Source of the DNA: an uncultured Lachnospiraceae bacterium
GTDB lineage: Bacteria; Bacillota; Clostridia; Lachnospirales; Lachnospiraceae
Reading direction: 5' to 3'
Assembly (NCBI GenBank): GCA_910586095.1
Contig: CAJUHQ010000036.1
Coordinates: 1-26,597, forward strand
DNA: 26,597 bases
This document shows positions 16,370 to 23,867 of this stretch, in pieces; positions within the stretch are counted from its first letter, which is position 1, and each line of letters begins with the position of its first letter. The position numbers and the translations under genes are program-made. The notes under the pieces are model-generated. The model was not told the origin of the DNA and searched no databases. It worked only from the letters and a program-made list of their open reading frames with translations.

Positions 16370-17332
16370 ATGAATGAAGTATTAGAGAAGATCAGTAAGA
16401 TTGGTATCGTGCCAGTTGTTGTTTTAGATGACGCAAAAGATGCAAAACCTTTGGCAGAGGCTTTAGTGAAAGGAGGACTTCCTTGCGCAGAAGTTACATT
16501 TAGAACAGCAGCAGCAGAGGAATCGATCCGTATTATGGCAAGCGAATTTCCTGAAATGTTAGTGGGAGCAGGAACTGTGCTCACGACAGAGCAGGTTGAT
16601 CGTGCAGTTAACGCTGGTGCAAAGTTTATTGTAAGTCCTGGTTTGAATCCAAAGGTAGTAAAGTATTGTGTGGACAAGAATATTCCAGTGACACCTGGTA
16701 CAGCAAATCCATCCGACGTAGAACAGGCCATTGAACTTGGCCTTGAAGTGGTGAAGTTCTTCCCTGCTGAGGCGGCTGGTGGTTTAAACATGATTAAATC
16801 AATGGCAGCACCCTACACACAGATGAAGTTTATGCCAACAGGAGGCATTTCAGCAAAGAATATTTGTGAGTATCTTGCGTTTGACAAGATTATTGCATGC
16901 GGTGGTTCTTGGATGGTAAAAAAAGATCTGGTAGCTGCTGGAAAGTATGATGAGATTCAGAAATTGACAGAGGAAGCAGTTAGAACCATGCTTGGCTTTG
17001 AGCTTCGCCATATTGGTGTAAATTGCGAGGATGAGGCAGAGGCGGATTCTGTAGCTTCTAGATATGATGAACTGTTTGGCTTTACAAAGAAAGTTGGAAA
17101 CAGCTCTATTTTTGCAGGAATTGAGATTGAGGCTATGAAGAAGGCTGGCCGTGGTAAGAATGGGCATATTGCGATTGGGACAAACAGTGTAGCACGCGCT
17201 AAAAATTATCTGGAGTCTGTAAAGGGCATTTCGTTCCTGGAAGATTCCGCAGTTGTAAAGAATGGTAAACTGACAGCGATCTATATGGAAGAGGAGATCG
17301 GTGGATTTGCGATTCATCTTGTCCAGAAATAG
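16370..17332 (+). CDS. eda: KDPG/KHG aldolase fused to a C-terminal VOC-like domain
   Basis: The first about 205 residues are a KDPG aldolase: Glu41 and Arg45 in CAEVTFRT, GAGTVLT, PGTANPSD, and the Schiff-base Lys129 in EVVKFFPAEAAGG. It splits KDPG to pyruvate and glyceraldehyde-3-phosphate, the last step of this operon. Ordinary Eda is about 210 residues; here residues 210-320 add a domain beginning FELRHIGVNCEDEAEADSV and ending EEIGGFAIHLVQK. Its two half-repeats (HIGVN...YDELFGF and GHIAIGT...AKNYLES) look like a single VOC/glyoxalase-like fold. Its role is unknown. AGGAG stands eight bases before the ATG, and the frame is continuous, so the fusion is not a read-through artefact. A terminator follows. 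Confidence 0.88.
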   Translation: MNEVLEKISKIGIVPVVVLDDAKDAKPLAEALVKGGLPCAEVTFRTAAAEESIRIMASEFPEMLVGAGTVLTTEQVDRAVNAGAKFIVSPGLNPKVVKYCVDKNIPVTPGTANPSDVEQAIELGLEVVKFFPAEAAGGLNMIKSMAAPYTQMKFMPTGGISAKNICEYLAFDKIIACGGSWMVKKDLVAAGKYDEIQKLTEEAVRTMLGFELRHIGVNCEDEAEADSVASRYDELFGFTKKVGNSSIFAGIEIEAMKKAGRGKNGHIAIGTNSVARAKNYLESVKGISFLEDSAVVKNGKLTAIYMEEEIGGFAIHLVQK

Positions 17333-17360
17333 GGGTATCAGATAAAAAAGAAGCATGAAA

Positions 17361-17391
17361 AGGGGCATCACATAGCAGGTGATGCCTCTTT
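17361..17391 (+). terminator. Terminator of the uronate operon
   Basis: AGGGGCATCAC (17361-17371) pairs with GTGATGCCTCT over 11 positions with one G-T pair, around a seven-base loop, followed by a short T-run. It lies about 30 bases after the aldolase stop. Confidence 0.75.
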
Positions 17392-17442
17392 ATGCACATA
17401 GTTTGTATGGATGGGGATTGTAGATCTGTATAGGAGGTGTAT

Positions 17443-17757
17443 ATGCGATATCAGATCAATATGATAACAAAAGAAGACGGCTGGATTGTTTTGGATACGG
17501 ATGGTTATGGATCAGAACCCATTCGCTTACTCGCACAGAGTATAGCGCAGGAGCTAGGACAAGAAGTCGTTCAGCCATATGAAGGGGATGCGCAGTTTAT
17601 GATTAAAAATGATCCATATAAGTTGTTGTTTCAGTATGATGGATTGTTTGGAACAGTAGTAATACTGGACAAGCTAGAGGATCAGGAGGTTGTAGTAGAG
17701 CTATTACAACGTCATTTTGCAAAATTAAAGGATAAGAAAGAGGAAGGAGGCATATAG
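17443..17757 (+). CDS. Small protein of unknown function, coupled to the HIT gene
   Basis: A 104-residue soluble, acidic protein; I do not recognise the family. It starts MRYQINMITKEDGWIVLDTD and ends in a lysine- and glutamate-rich tail. Predicted alternating strands and helices, no signal peptide and no membrane segment. The ATG at 17443 is five bases after AGGAGG (17432-17437); the in-frame GTG at 17437 overlaps that site and is rejected. The stop at 17755-17757 is two bases from the next start, and the HIT gene's ribosome site GGAAGGAGG lies inside this gene, so the two are translationally coupled and probably work together. Confidence 0.7.
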   Translation: MRYQINMITKEDGWIVLDTDGYGSEPIRLLAQSIAQELGQEVVQPYEGDAQFMIKNDPYKLLFQYDGLFGTVVILDKLEDQEVVVELLQRHFAKLKDKKEEGGI

Positions 17758-17759
17758 TT

Positions 17760-18182
17760 ATGATAGATAGTAATTGTGCTTACTGCGTAGAAGGTGAACT
17801 GGTGGCAAAGTTCGGCATCAAGATTTGTGAACTTGATGCCACAAAGGTTTATTTATTTAAGGAGCAGAGCCATAAGGGAAGAGTGATTGTTGCTAGTAAA
17901 CATCACGTTAGCGAGATGATAGAGCTTTCAGAGCAGGAGCGAAATGCGTTCTTTGCGGATGTAAATCATGTTGCGGAGGCGATTCATAAGGCTTTTTCAC
18001 CTGACAAGGTCGACTATGGTGCATATGGGGATACAGGTCATCATCTTCATTTTCATTTAGTGCCAAAGTATCAGGAAGATCCATTTGAGTGGGGAAGTAC
18101 ATTTGCGATGGACCCTAAGCAAAAGACACTTACAGATGCAGAGTATAATGAGATTATTACAGCGTTGAAAAAATATTTGTAG
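17760..18182 (+). CDS. HIT family nucleotide hydrolase/transferase
   Basis: A 140-residue HIT protein with the histidine triad His95-Leu-His97-Phe-His99-Leu-Val in GHHLHFHLVPKY, plus upstream GRVIVASKHHVSEM typical of the nucleotide-binding core. An N-terminal CAYC (Cys6, Cys9) may bind a metal, as in many bacterial HIT proteins. The family hydrolyses or transfers nucleoside monophosphates from phosphoramidates or dinucleoside polyphosphates; the substrate cannot be read from the sequence. The GGAGG is nine bases before the ATG and lies in the preceding gene. Cytoplasmic. Confidence 0.9.
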   Translation: MIDSNCAYCVEGELVAKFGIKICELDATKVYLFKEQSHKGRVIVASKHHVSEMIELSEQERNAFFADVNHVAEAIHKAFSPDKVDYGAYGDTGHHLHFHLVPKYQEDPFEWGSTFAMDPKQKTLTDAEYNEIITALKKYL

Positions 18183-18330
18183 TCTATACAAAAGAGTGTC
18201 CTAAACAGGTGTAAAAAGGAATAACGACGTGCTTCTAGAGAAAAATAAGCCAATATCATGAATGTAGTTTATGTGTATTTTTAAATGTTGACAATGCCCA
18301 TGAGAGAAACAGGCAGAAAAGGAGAGTGCG

Positions 18331-18567
18331 ATGGGAGTTAAAGTTTTGCTTGATACAGTAGACAAAGTTCGAGATTTTGTCAATATTACAAGGAGTACTC
18401 CTTATGATATTGATTTAATCAGCGGTAAAAATACATATCTTGATGCAAAATCACTTCTCGGTGTGTTAAGTTGTGATTGCAGAAGACCTCTTATTTTGGA
18501 TATTCATGCAGAGAAAGAAGAACGCGCAGAATTTATTAGCAGAATCGAGAAGTATGTAGTGGCCTAA
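18331..18567 (+). CDS. HPr-like protein lacking the phospho-acceptor histidine
   Basis: A 78-residue protein with the HPr fold pattern. YDIDLISGKNTYLDAKSLLGVLS corresponds to the strand and regulatory helix of HPr, with Ser41 in the place of regulatory Ser46. The active-site loop around His15 of true HPr is replaced by DTVDKVRDFVN, so there is no phosphotransfer histidine. This recalls Bacillus Crh, which keeps the serine and lacks the histidine and acts with CcpA in catabolite control. No PTS gene is nearby. GGAGAG stands before the ATG at 18331 and a terminator follows, so it is probably a single-gene unit. A regulatory, not transport, role is inferred. Confidence 0.7.
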   Translation: MGVKVLLDTVDKVRDFVNITRSTPYDIDLISGKNTYLDAKSLLGVLSCDCRRPLILDIHAEKEERAEFISRIEKYVVA

Positions 18568-18603
18568 TTTTTGTAGTTTTATAGAGACGTCCGTTTCGTG
18601 TTG

Positions 18604-18640
18604 ATGGCATATCCTTAGTAAGAGGATGTGCCATTTCTAT
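18604..18640 (+). terminator. Terminator after the HPr-like gene
   Basis: ATGGCATATCCT (18604-18615) pairs with AGGATGTGCCAT (18623-18634) over 12 positions with one T-G pair, seven-base loop, then a short T-rich tail. Confidence 0.65.
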
Positions 18641-18668
18641 TGCGAAGGCAAAGGAAAGTGAGATTATT

Positions 18669-18833
18669 ATGAATAAAGTTGAAGATAGCAAGATTGTTTT
18701 GCAAGGTTTTTGCAGATGCGTCAACGTAAATACCCTTATTGAAACGATTATAGTAGGCAAATCGAGCATACAAAAAGTAAAGATTTATTGTAAATTCATA
18801 GGTGGTATAAATCAAGAAAGGCGTATTTGCTGA
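18669..18833 (+). CDS. Possible 54-residue ORF, unknown
   Basis: In the 366-base gap between the HPr-like gene and the AraC gene, an ATG at 18669 opens a 54-codon frame to TGA at 18831. The peptide starts MNKVEDSKIVLQGF, is lysine- and isoleucine-rich and has no recognisable domain. The ribosome site is poor: AAAGGAAAG ends about 10-12 bases upstream. It may be a relic or chance. Apart from it and the terminator, the gap shows nothing else. Confidence 0.25.
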   Translation: MNKVEDSKIVLQGFCRCVNVNTLIETIIVGKSSIQKVKIYCKFIGGINQERRIC

Positions 18834-18933
18834 TAGGAACGTGTTTTTAATCATGTATCGGTGAATATACCCTTCTAAAATATGTCAATGAAAAGGTAAA
18901 TATTTGGTGCGCATAAGTCAGAAGTAAGGTTCC

Positions 18934-19842
18934 TTACTCAGTGGTGTGATGTGTTTTTTTGTATAGTAATGGGGAGGTGCCATAGTATTTCTTGAAAGTT
19001 TCACAATAATAGCTTGCGCCGCCAAAACCATATTCATAGGCAATATCTGTGATTGTTTTATCAGAAGCAAGCAATACCAAAAGACTTTTTCTCAGACGCA
19101 GTTTTGTAGTATATGTAATAGGGGTGTCACGCAAATACTTTTTAAACAGTAAGGAACAACGACTCTTGCAACAAGCACCAGACAGTGCAATGTCTGCCAG
19201 AGTAAGATGTTGCATAAAATGCTCTTCTATATAAGTAATCATGTTTCTAAGAGAGCTCAATTCTTGCGATTCTATTTTTGGAATAGGAGATTCCATATCA
19301 AGATTCTCATACAATACTTTCATGATTCCAATAAATTGTTCTATCAATATAAAGTATGACAAACCGTTTCTAGAAGTAGTATCAAAAGAATGATACAAAT
19401 ATTCTAAAGCTTCTAGAATAGATTGGTTCCAGCCATACCGATTGAGATATAAATAAGGGTAGGTAAGATTGTCTGTGATGGGTTCAATATAATTTTGATA
19501 AAACCATTCATTTCCTTGTAACAATTCAGGAGAAAGCAAAATGCAGATAAATTCACATTCATGATGGTTTACTGAAAATCCATAGTGAAGTTGCCGACTA
19601 TTTACAAAGATTCCATTTCCTTCAGTCAGTTCAATAAGTGTGCCATTTACATTGTAGGTCATCATTCCTTTTTTGATTACAATAAACTCAAGTTCGCGGT
19701 GCCAGTGACTGATTGAGGAGTAATCAGGATAGGAGGATAAAACACTATATGCGACATAGGCAGGAAATAAAGGGTTATTATAGGCAACAGTCTCTGAAGC
19801 ATCAACATTAAACGTAGCACAATATCTCACATTACTATTCAT
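18934..19842 (-). CDS. AraC family transcriptional regulator
   Basis: A 302-residue regulator. The N-terminal half resembles a cupin ligand-binding domain (HWHRELEFIVIKKGMMTYNVNGTLIELTEGNGIFVNSRQLHYGFS). The C-terminal about 100 residues carry the two AraC helix-turn-helix motifs: LTLADIALSGACCKSRCSLLFKKYL and KTITDIAYEYGFGGASYYCETFKKYYGTSP. GGGAGG lies before the ATG at 19842. Such regulators usually activate sugar-use genes next door. It diverges from an O-acetyltransferase gene with a 415-base gap between, so it may control that gene or itself; there is no sugar transporter nearby. The ligand is unknown. Confidence 0.9.
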   Translation of the reverse strand: MNSNVRYCATFNVDASETVAYNNPLFPAYVAYSVLSSYPDYSSISHWHRELEFIVIKKGMMTYNVNGTLIELTEGNGIFVNSRQLHYGFSVNHHECEFICILLSPELLQGNEWFYQNYIEPITDNLTYPYLYLNRYGWNQSILEALEYLYHSFDTTSRNGLSYFILIEQFIGIMKVLYENLDMESPIPKIESQELSSLRNMITYIEEHFMQHLTLADIALSGACCKSRCSLLFKKYLRDTPITYTTKLRLRKSLLVLLASDKTITDIAYEYGFGGASYYCETFKKYYGTSPLLYKKTHHTTE

Positions 19843-20257
19843 ATACAGCCTCCCTGTTACAAACTACCTATGACTTCTTTATAAAAGAAGATTGTTATAT
19901 AATTATAGACTATATTGAAAGATTGTAAAGTAAAAATGTGATATTGTCAAATAGTAGAGTAAGACTTTAAGTGGGAACACATGATGCAATCATGTTAGGA
20001 AAACTAAGTCAGAATTCTAAATCTATGGTATCATAAACATCGCAGATAATAGTTGTATTTAATCTCTTTATGGCAATTTTTGTTATAGGAGAAAATAGGT
20101 TTGTAGCACAATAGTATGGAAACAGACAACATTTCTAAAGTAATCGGGATGGATGAAAGGCAATTCTCATTGAAATAGGAAAATAGGATGTTGTGATTGC
20201 AAAAGTAGATGAATGGCCACAAGAAGCTATTATATGACAAAAATGGAGGAAATGAAA
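19843..20257. other. Divergent intergenic region, AraC gene to acetyltransferase gene
   Basis: AT-rich, 415 bases, expected to contain promoters in both directions. The clearest element is the palindrome ACATGAT-GCA-ATCATGT (19979-19995), a perfect seven-base inverted repeat suited to a dimeric regulator. No clear matched minus-35/minus-10 pair was settled on. The reading frame that starts at 20213 adds 15 residues to the acetyltransferase but lacks a ribosome site. Confidence 0.4.
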
Positions 20258-20929
20258 ATGGAAGAGAAAAAAGTAGTTACAGAGTCAACACAGACAAAGA
20301 TGACAAACAAACAAAGAAGAGATGCAGGATTGGCATATATCTCGGATGATAGTATTTTTGAGGAACAATTGGTATGTAGAAAGATTTTACAGAGGTTGAA
20401 TTTTATGGATCGCTCTGATTTTGCTGGGATTCAGGCAGTAGTGAAAGAGCTTTTTGGAGAATCAAAGGACGCCTTTGTAAATCCACCCTTTTATTGCGAT
20501 TATGGCAAACACATTAAAGTTGGAAAAAATTTCTTTGCAAACTACAACTGTACTCTGTTAGATGTTGCTACGATTACGATTGGGGATAACTGCCAGATGG
20601 CTCCTAATGTGGCAATTTATACAGCTGGCCATCCAATCCATCCTGTTAGCCGCAATTCAGCCTATGAATATGGCAAGGAAGTGACCATAGGAGACAATGT
20701 GTGGATTGGCGGCAACACAGTAGTTTGCCCTGGTGTACATATTGGAAACAATGTGGTGATTGGAGCGGGGAGTGTTGTGACAAAAGATATTCCTGATTGG
20801 TGTATCGCCGCTGGAAATCCATGCAAAGTCATTCGTAAAATTTCTGACGAGGACAAAAGAAAGCTGTTTCGAAATGAGGAGATTGATGAAGAGGCATGGA
20901 ATGATATTGTGAGTCGTATGCAATTTTAG
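20258..20929 (+). CDS. Maltose/galactoside-type O-acetyltransferase
   Basis: With the ATG at 20258, eight bases after GGAGG (20245-20249), the product is 223 residues. It has the N-terminal Mac domain (KQRRDAGLAYISDDSIFEEQLVCRKILQRLNFM) and a left-handed beta-helix of hexapeptide repeats (from IKVGKNFFANYNCTLLD to VVIGAGSVVTKDIPDWCIAAGNPCKVIRKI). The catalytic His125 is in YTAGHPIHP, matching His115 of LacA. It moves acetyl from acetyl-CoA to a sugar hydroxyl, probably detoxifying unused sugars. It is somewhat longer than usual at both ends. Exact sugar unknown. It is opposite an AraC regulator and ends at a strong terminator. Confidence 0.9.
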   Translation: MEEKKVVTESTQTKMTNKQRRDAGLAYISDDSIFEEQLVCRKILQRLNFMDRSDFAGIQAVVKELFGESKDAFVNPPFYCDYGKHIKVGKNFFANYNCTLLDVATITIGDNCQMAPNVAIYTAGHPIHPVSRNSAYEYGKEVTIGDNVWIGGNTVVCPGVHIGNNVVIGAGSVVTKDIPDWCIAAGNPCKVIRKISDEDKRKLFRNEEIDEEAWNDIVSRMQF

Positions 20930-20930
20930 A

Positions 20931-20994
20931 AACCGTTTGGCCCTATAAGAATCGTACAGTCGATTCGATAGGGTCAAACGGTTATTAATTTTAG
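20931..20994 (+). terminator. Long terminator after the acetyltransferase
   Basis: AACCGTTTGGCCCTAT (20931-20946) pairs with ATAGGGTCAAACGGTT (20968-20983) over 16 positions with one G-T pair, and an inner GAATCG/CGATTC stem extends it; ATTAATTTTA follows. It begins two bases after the stop codon. The stem is unusually long for a simple terminator. Confidence 0.8.
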
Positions 20995-21013
20995 ACAGAA
21001 TTTTATATTTTCC

Positions 21014-21069
21014 TTGACAGAACAGACTACATACAGTAGTATACAATAAAAGACTACTCAATGTAGTCT
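21014..21069 (+). promoter_or_regulatory. Promoter with two BlaI-type operators
   Basis: TTGACA (21014-21019), 17 bases, TAGTAT (21037-21042). Operator 1 is ACTAC-ATACA-GTAGT (21026-21040), between the promoter boxes. Operator 2 is AGACTAC-TCAAT-GTAGTCT (21051-21069), just past the start point. Both carry the ACTAC/GTAGT half-sites typical of BlaI/MecI boxes with the same five-base spacer. Binding by the adjacent BlaI-type protein would shut off its own operon until the BlaR1-type partner signals. GGGGGGG follows as ribosome site. Confidence 0.8.
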
Positions 21070-21083
21070 GAAGGGGGGGAAAT

Positions 21084-21446
21084 ATGGCAGAGATACAATT
21101 AGGAGTGATTGAGGCGCGTTTTGCAGATATAATTTGGGAGCGCGAGCCAGTTACATCATCTGAACTAGTCAAGTTAGCGGCAGAAGCCTTTACCTGGAAA
21201 AGAACAACTACACATACAGTATTAAAACGATTGTGTGAAAAAGGATTGTTTGAGAACAATAAAGGAACTGTGACTTGTTTGATTTCTCGTGAACAATTTT
21301 ATTCTATGCAGAGCAAAAAATTTGTGGAGGATACTTTTGATGGTTCTCTTCCTGCATTTATTGCTGCTTTTACAAAAAATAGCACATTGACATCTAAGGA
21401 GGCTGAGGAGATTCGAAAAATGATTGATCGTGCAGAGGAGGGATAG
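21084..21446 (+). CDS. blaI: BlaI/MecI/CopY family repressor
   Basis: A 120-residue protein with the winged-helix domain (about 5-68: LGVIEARFADIIWEREPVTSSELVKL, then WKRTTTHTVLKRLCEKGLFENNKG). A helical dimerisation tail follows (FTKNSTLTSKEAEEIRKMIDRAEEG), where BlaI proteins are cut when the sensor fires. It is expected to bind the two palindromes upstream and repress its own operon. A seven-G ribosome site precedes the ATG. The stop codon is two bases before the BlaR1-type gene start, giving tight coupling. No beta-lactamase gene lies in the window, so the symbol marks the family, not a proven resistance role. Confidence 0.92.
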   Translation: MAEIQLGVIEARFADIIWEREPVTSSELVKLAAEAFTWKRTTTHTVLKRLCEKGLFENNKGTVTCLISREQFYSMQSKKFVEDTFDGSLPAFIAAFTKNSTLTSKEAEEIRKMIDRAEEG

Positions 21447-21448
21447 CA

Positions 21449-23797
21449 ATGACTGAAATTTTTTTGGAACTATTGAATAAAAGTATTGCAGCAAGTTGGC
21501 TAATGTTGGCAATCATCACACTTCGATTGTTTTTGAAAAAAGCACCTAGTTGGCTTTTTTGTATGCTCTGGTTAATGCTTGCGATTCGTTTGATTTTTCC
21601 TGATTTTGTGGAAAGCTCACTTAGTCTGATACCACGCGCAGAGGTTTTTCATTCAGATGGCATAGTAGATGTACAAAATACAATGATTGGCAATAAACCT
21701 ACCGTAATCCATAATATACAATATCCAGCAGTTGATGGTATGGCTGTGCCAAAAGGACAGACCAATTCCTTGCATATGTGGTTAGAATGGGCAGCGATTG
21801 CGTGGATTGCTGGTATGATTGTATTCATTGTGTATGCTCTTTTAAAACTTTGGCGCATCTATAGCCCCCTGCAAGAAGCAGTGCCCCTACACGATTCGAT
21901 TTGGATTTGCGATGCTGTTCATTCTCCATTTATTTTGGGACTAATCAAACCAAGAATCTATCTCTCCTCTAGTATGGAGAAGGATCAAATACCTTATGTT
22001 CTCGCTCATGAACAGGCTCATTTGCAGCGAAAAGATCACTGGTGGAAATTGCTTGGGTATTTGATACTGATAGTGTATTGGTTTCATCCATTGGTATGGA
22101 TCTCATATAAGCTATTCTGTACAGATCTTGAACTTGCTTGTGATGAAAAAGTGATTCGTAATATGAATATAGAAGATAAAAAGGCATATTCCCATGCGCT
22201 TGTTGCTTGTAGTGCGCACAATAAAAGAATCATGGCCTATCCTCTTTCATTTGGTGAGATTGGGATAAAGCAGCGGGTTAGAGCAGTCTTGCAGTATAAA
22301 AAGCCAGCATTTTGGATGATAGTGGTTGCGGCGATCGTATGTGTGATAGTAGGAGTATGTTTTTTGACGAATCCACCGCAGGACGCCTTTGATATTAAGA
22401 TTGTGATTCCAGCAGAAAGCAAAGATGCTATTTATTATTCAGAGATGGAGATTTCACCTAACAAAAATAGCATACATCTCTTATCTGGGCAAGAATTAGG
22501 TGATGTAGAGGTATTGTTACAACCTATTGAAGTAAAAGAGGAAGATGCCTATAATGAGCCTATTTATTTGACATCAGGATCATCCACAAAAGTAGACGTG
22601 GAGAAAGGCGCGTGGTTTCGGATTGGGGTTGTTCTGAACAATCCAACATCACAAGATCGTGTTATATATATACGTGTAGAGCAAGTTACTGTGCGGATTG
22701 CCTCCAGAAACGAAGAGGAGTCTATTCAATATGATCTCATTCCTATGGTCAAAGTAGATGGGCAATATTATTATGATACCAATACAGAAAGTATACGTCA
22801 AAATCGCAGTGCAGATGTTGACGGAGAAATTACATCTACAGTAGATAGTTCAGAGATACCACAGGAAAATAATGAGTCAAATTTTGGAATAGGATATAAG
22901 TATCAATATCTAAATGAGAAAAGCATTGAAATATATATAAATGAGGGCTGGTGGATTTTTGAAAGGCGAGATAATGAGGATGGGACACTTCAATATAGTA
23001 ATTTATCTATAGATTCGGAGGATCATAAAGAACAGAATGTAATAGATATAGAGGAAGCTATTCGGATTGCCATACTAGAGAACAATACATCTTCATATCC
23101 AAAAGAATATGATTTTGCGTGTTGTGATTTTGTCGTATTAGAAACATTGTCTGCAACGCCTTTAGCTGGAGATACTTCTCATACAATTACATACTATGGC
23201 TGGGCAATGTATAAAAATTATAACATATCACCAGAAGGGATAGAGGATGTTGGAGGAAGTCACCTTCCAGTTGCATTGACTTTTATATTGAATGAGAATG
23301 GTTATCAGTTGCAGGAATATTGGAAACCACGTGAAGGAAGTTATTTTGTATCAGATGTTCACGATAAATTTCCAGAACATATTGTTGCGGATGGAGTGGA
23401 TAGCCAAAAATTTGGTGTACAACAAATACAAAATTGTTATAGACAAGCTATACAGTCGAGTGGTCTTGATACAGAATATGTGATCGAAAAATTAGTAGAT
23501 AGATTGTGTTCTAAATCGAACCCATTTTCCAATCCACAAAAGTATATAGAGGAACAACCTATAGTGTATCGTGAATTAATCTATTATGGGGAATATACGC
23601 TTGCTTATTGCATAGGACGTTTTGAGCAGGGCAAAGAAACAGGACTAGACGGAAAAGTGATGGCGATACTTTGTGAAGAATTATTGCAAACCCAAGGAAA
23701 AATTCCCGTGGACGCCGCTACAGCAGAAACTGGACAATTTTGGTATGATACACTAAAAGCGCATGCCAGCAACAGGATAGAATCCTATCTAAAATAA
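21449..23797 (+). CDS. blaR1: BlaR1-type M56 membrane metallopeptidase with atypical sensor domain
   Basis: A 782-residue membrane protein. Several membrane segments lie in residues 10-220. The cytoplasmic zinc-protease motif is HEQAH (His187, Glu188, His191), followed by LELACDEKVI, whose glutamate is the probable third ligand. A last membrane segment spans about 286-306. The remaining 475 residues should lie outside. In BlaR1/MecR1 this part is a penicillin-binding domain of about 250 residues with an SxxK serine; here no convincing one is seen, and the domain is longer, acidic and strand-rich. The signal sensed is therefore probably not a beta-lactam bound by acylation. The partner is the BlaI-type repressor directly upstream; a terminator follows. 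Symbol is family level only. Confidence 0.85.
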   Translation: MTEIFLELLNKSIAASWLMLAIITLRLFLKKAPSWLFCMLWLMLAIRLIFPDFVESSLSLIPRAEVFHSDGIVDVQNTMIGNKPTVIHNIQYPAVDGMAVPKGQTNSLHMWLEWAAIAWIAGMIVFIVYALLKLWRIYSPLQEAVPLHDSIWICDAVHSPFILGLIKPRIYLSSSMEKDQIPYVLAHEQAHLQRKDHWWKLLGYLILIVYWFHPLVWISYKLFCTDLELACDEKVIRNMNIEDKKAYSHALVACSAHNKRIMAYPLSFGEIGIKQRVRAVLQYKKPAFWMIVVAAIVCVIVGVCFLTNPPQDAFDIKIVIPAESKDAIYYSEMEISPNKNSIHLLSGQELGDVEVLLQPIEVKEEDAYNEPIYLTSGSSTKVDVEKGAWFRIGVVLNNPTSQDRVIYIRVEQVTVRIASRNEEESIQYDLIPMVKVDGQYYYDTNTESIRQNRSADVDGEITSTVDSSEIPQENNESNFGIGYKYQYLNEKSIEIYINEGWWIFERRDNEDGTLQYSNLSIDSEDHKEQNVIDIEEAIRIAILENNTSSYPKEYDFACCDFVVLETLSATPLAGDTSHTITYYGWAMYKNYNISPEGIEDVGGSHLPVALTFILNENGYQLQEYWKPREGSYFVSDVHDKFPEHIVADGVDSQKFGVQQIQNCYRQAIQSSGLDTEYVIEKLVDRLCSKSNPFSNPQKYIEEQPIVYRELIYYGEYTLAYCIGRFEQGKETGLDGKVMAILCEELLQTQGKIPVDAATAETGQFWYDTLKAHASNRIESYLK

Positions 23798-23826
23798 TAA
23801 ATGCAATGTAGAATAAATAGTATTTT

Positions 23827-23867
23827 TATAACAGTTTGGCCATTGTGTGCGAAACTGTTATATTTTC
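23827..23867 (+). terminator. Terminator of the BlaI/BlaR1 operon
   Basis: A perfect 11-base stem TATAACAGTTT/AAACTGTTATA (23827-23837 with 23852-23862), a 14-base loop and a TTTT tail, 30 bases after the stop. Confidence 0.8.

Noticed and set aside
16850..17371. 173-codon minus-strand frame opposite the aldolase
   Set aside because: Lies opposite the fused aldolase-VOC gene, whose frame and motifs are convincing; the minus frame begins in the operon terminator.
18536..18769. 77-codon minus-strand frame after the HPr-like gene
   Set aside because: It overlaps the HPr gene end and the terminator, has no ribosome site and shows no domain.
20657..21259. 200-codon minus-strand frame spanning acetyltransferase end, terminator and blaI
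   Set aside because: It crosses a strong terminator, a promoter with operators and two real genes; no motifs recognised.
21084..23797. Beta-lactam resistance locus
   Set aside because: The regulator pair is present but there is no beta-lactamase or extra penicillin-binding protein, and the sensor domain is not recognisably penicillin-binding.
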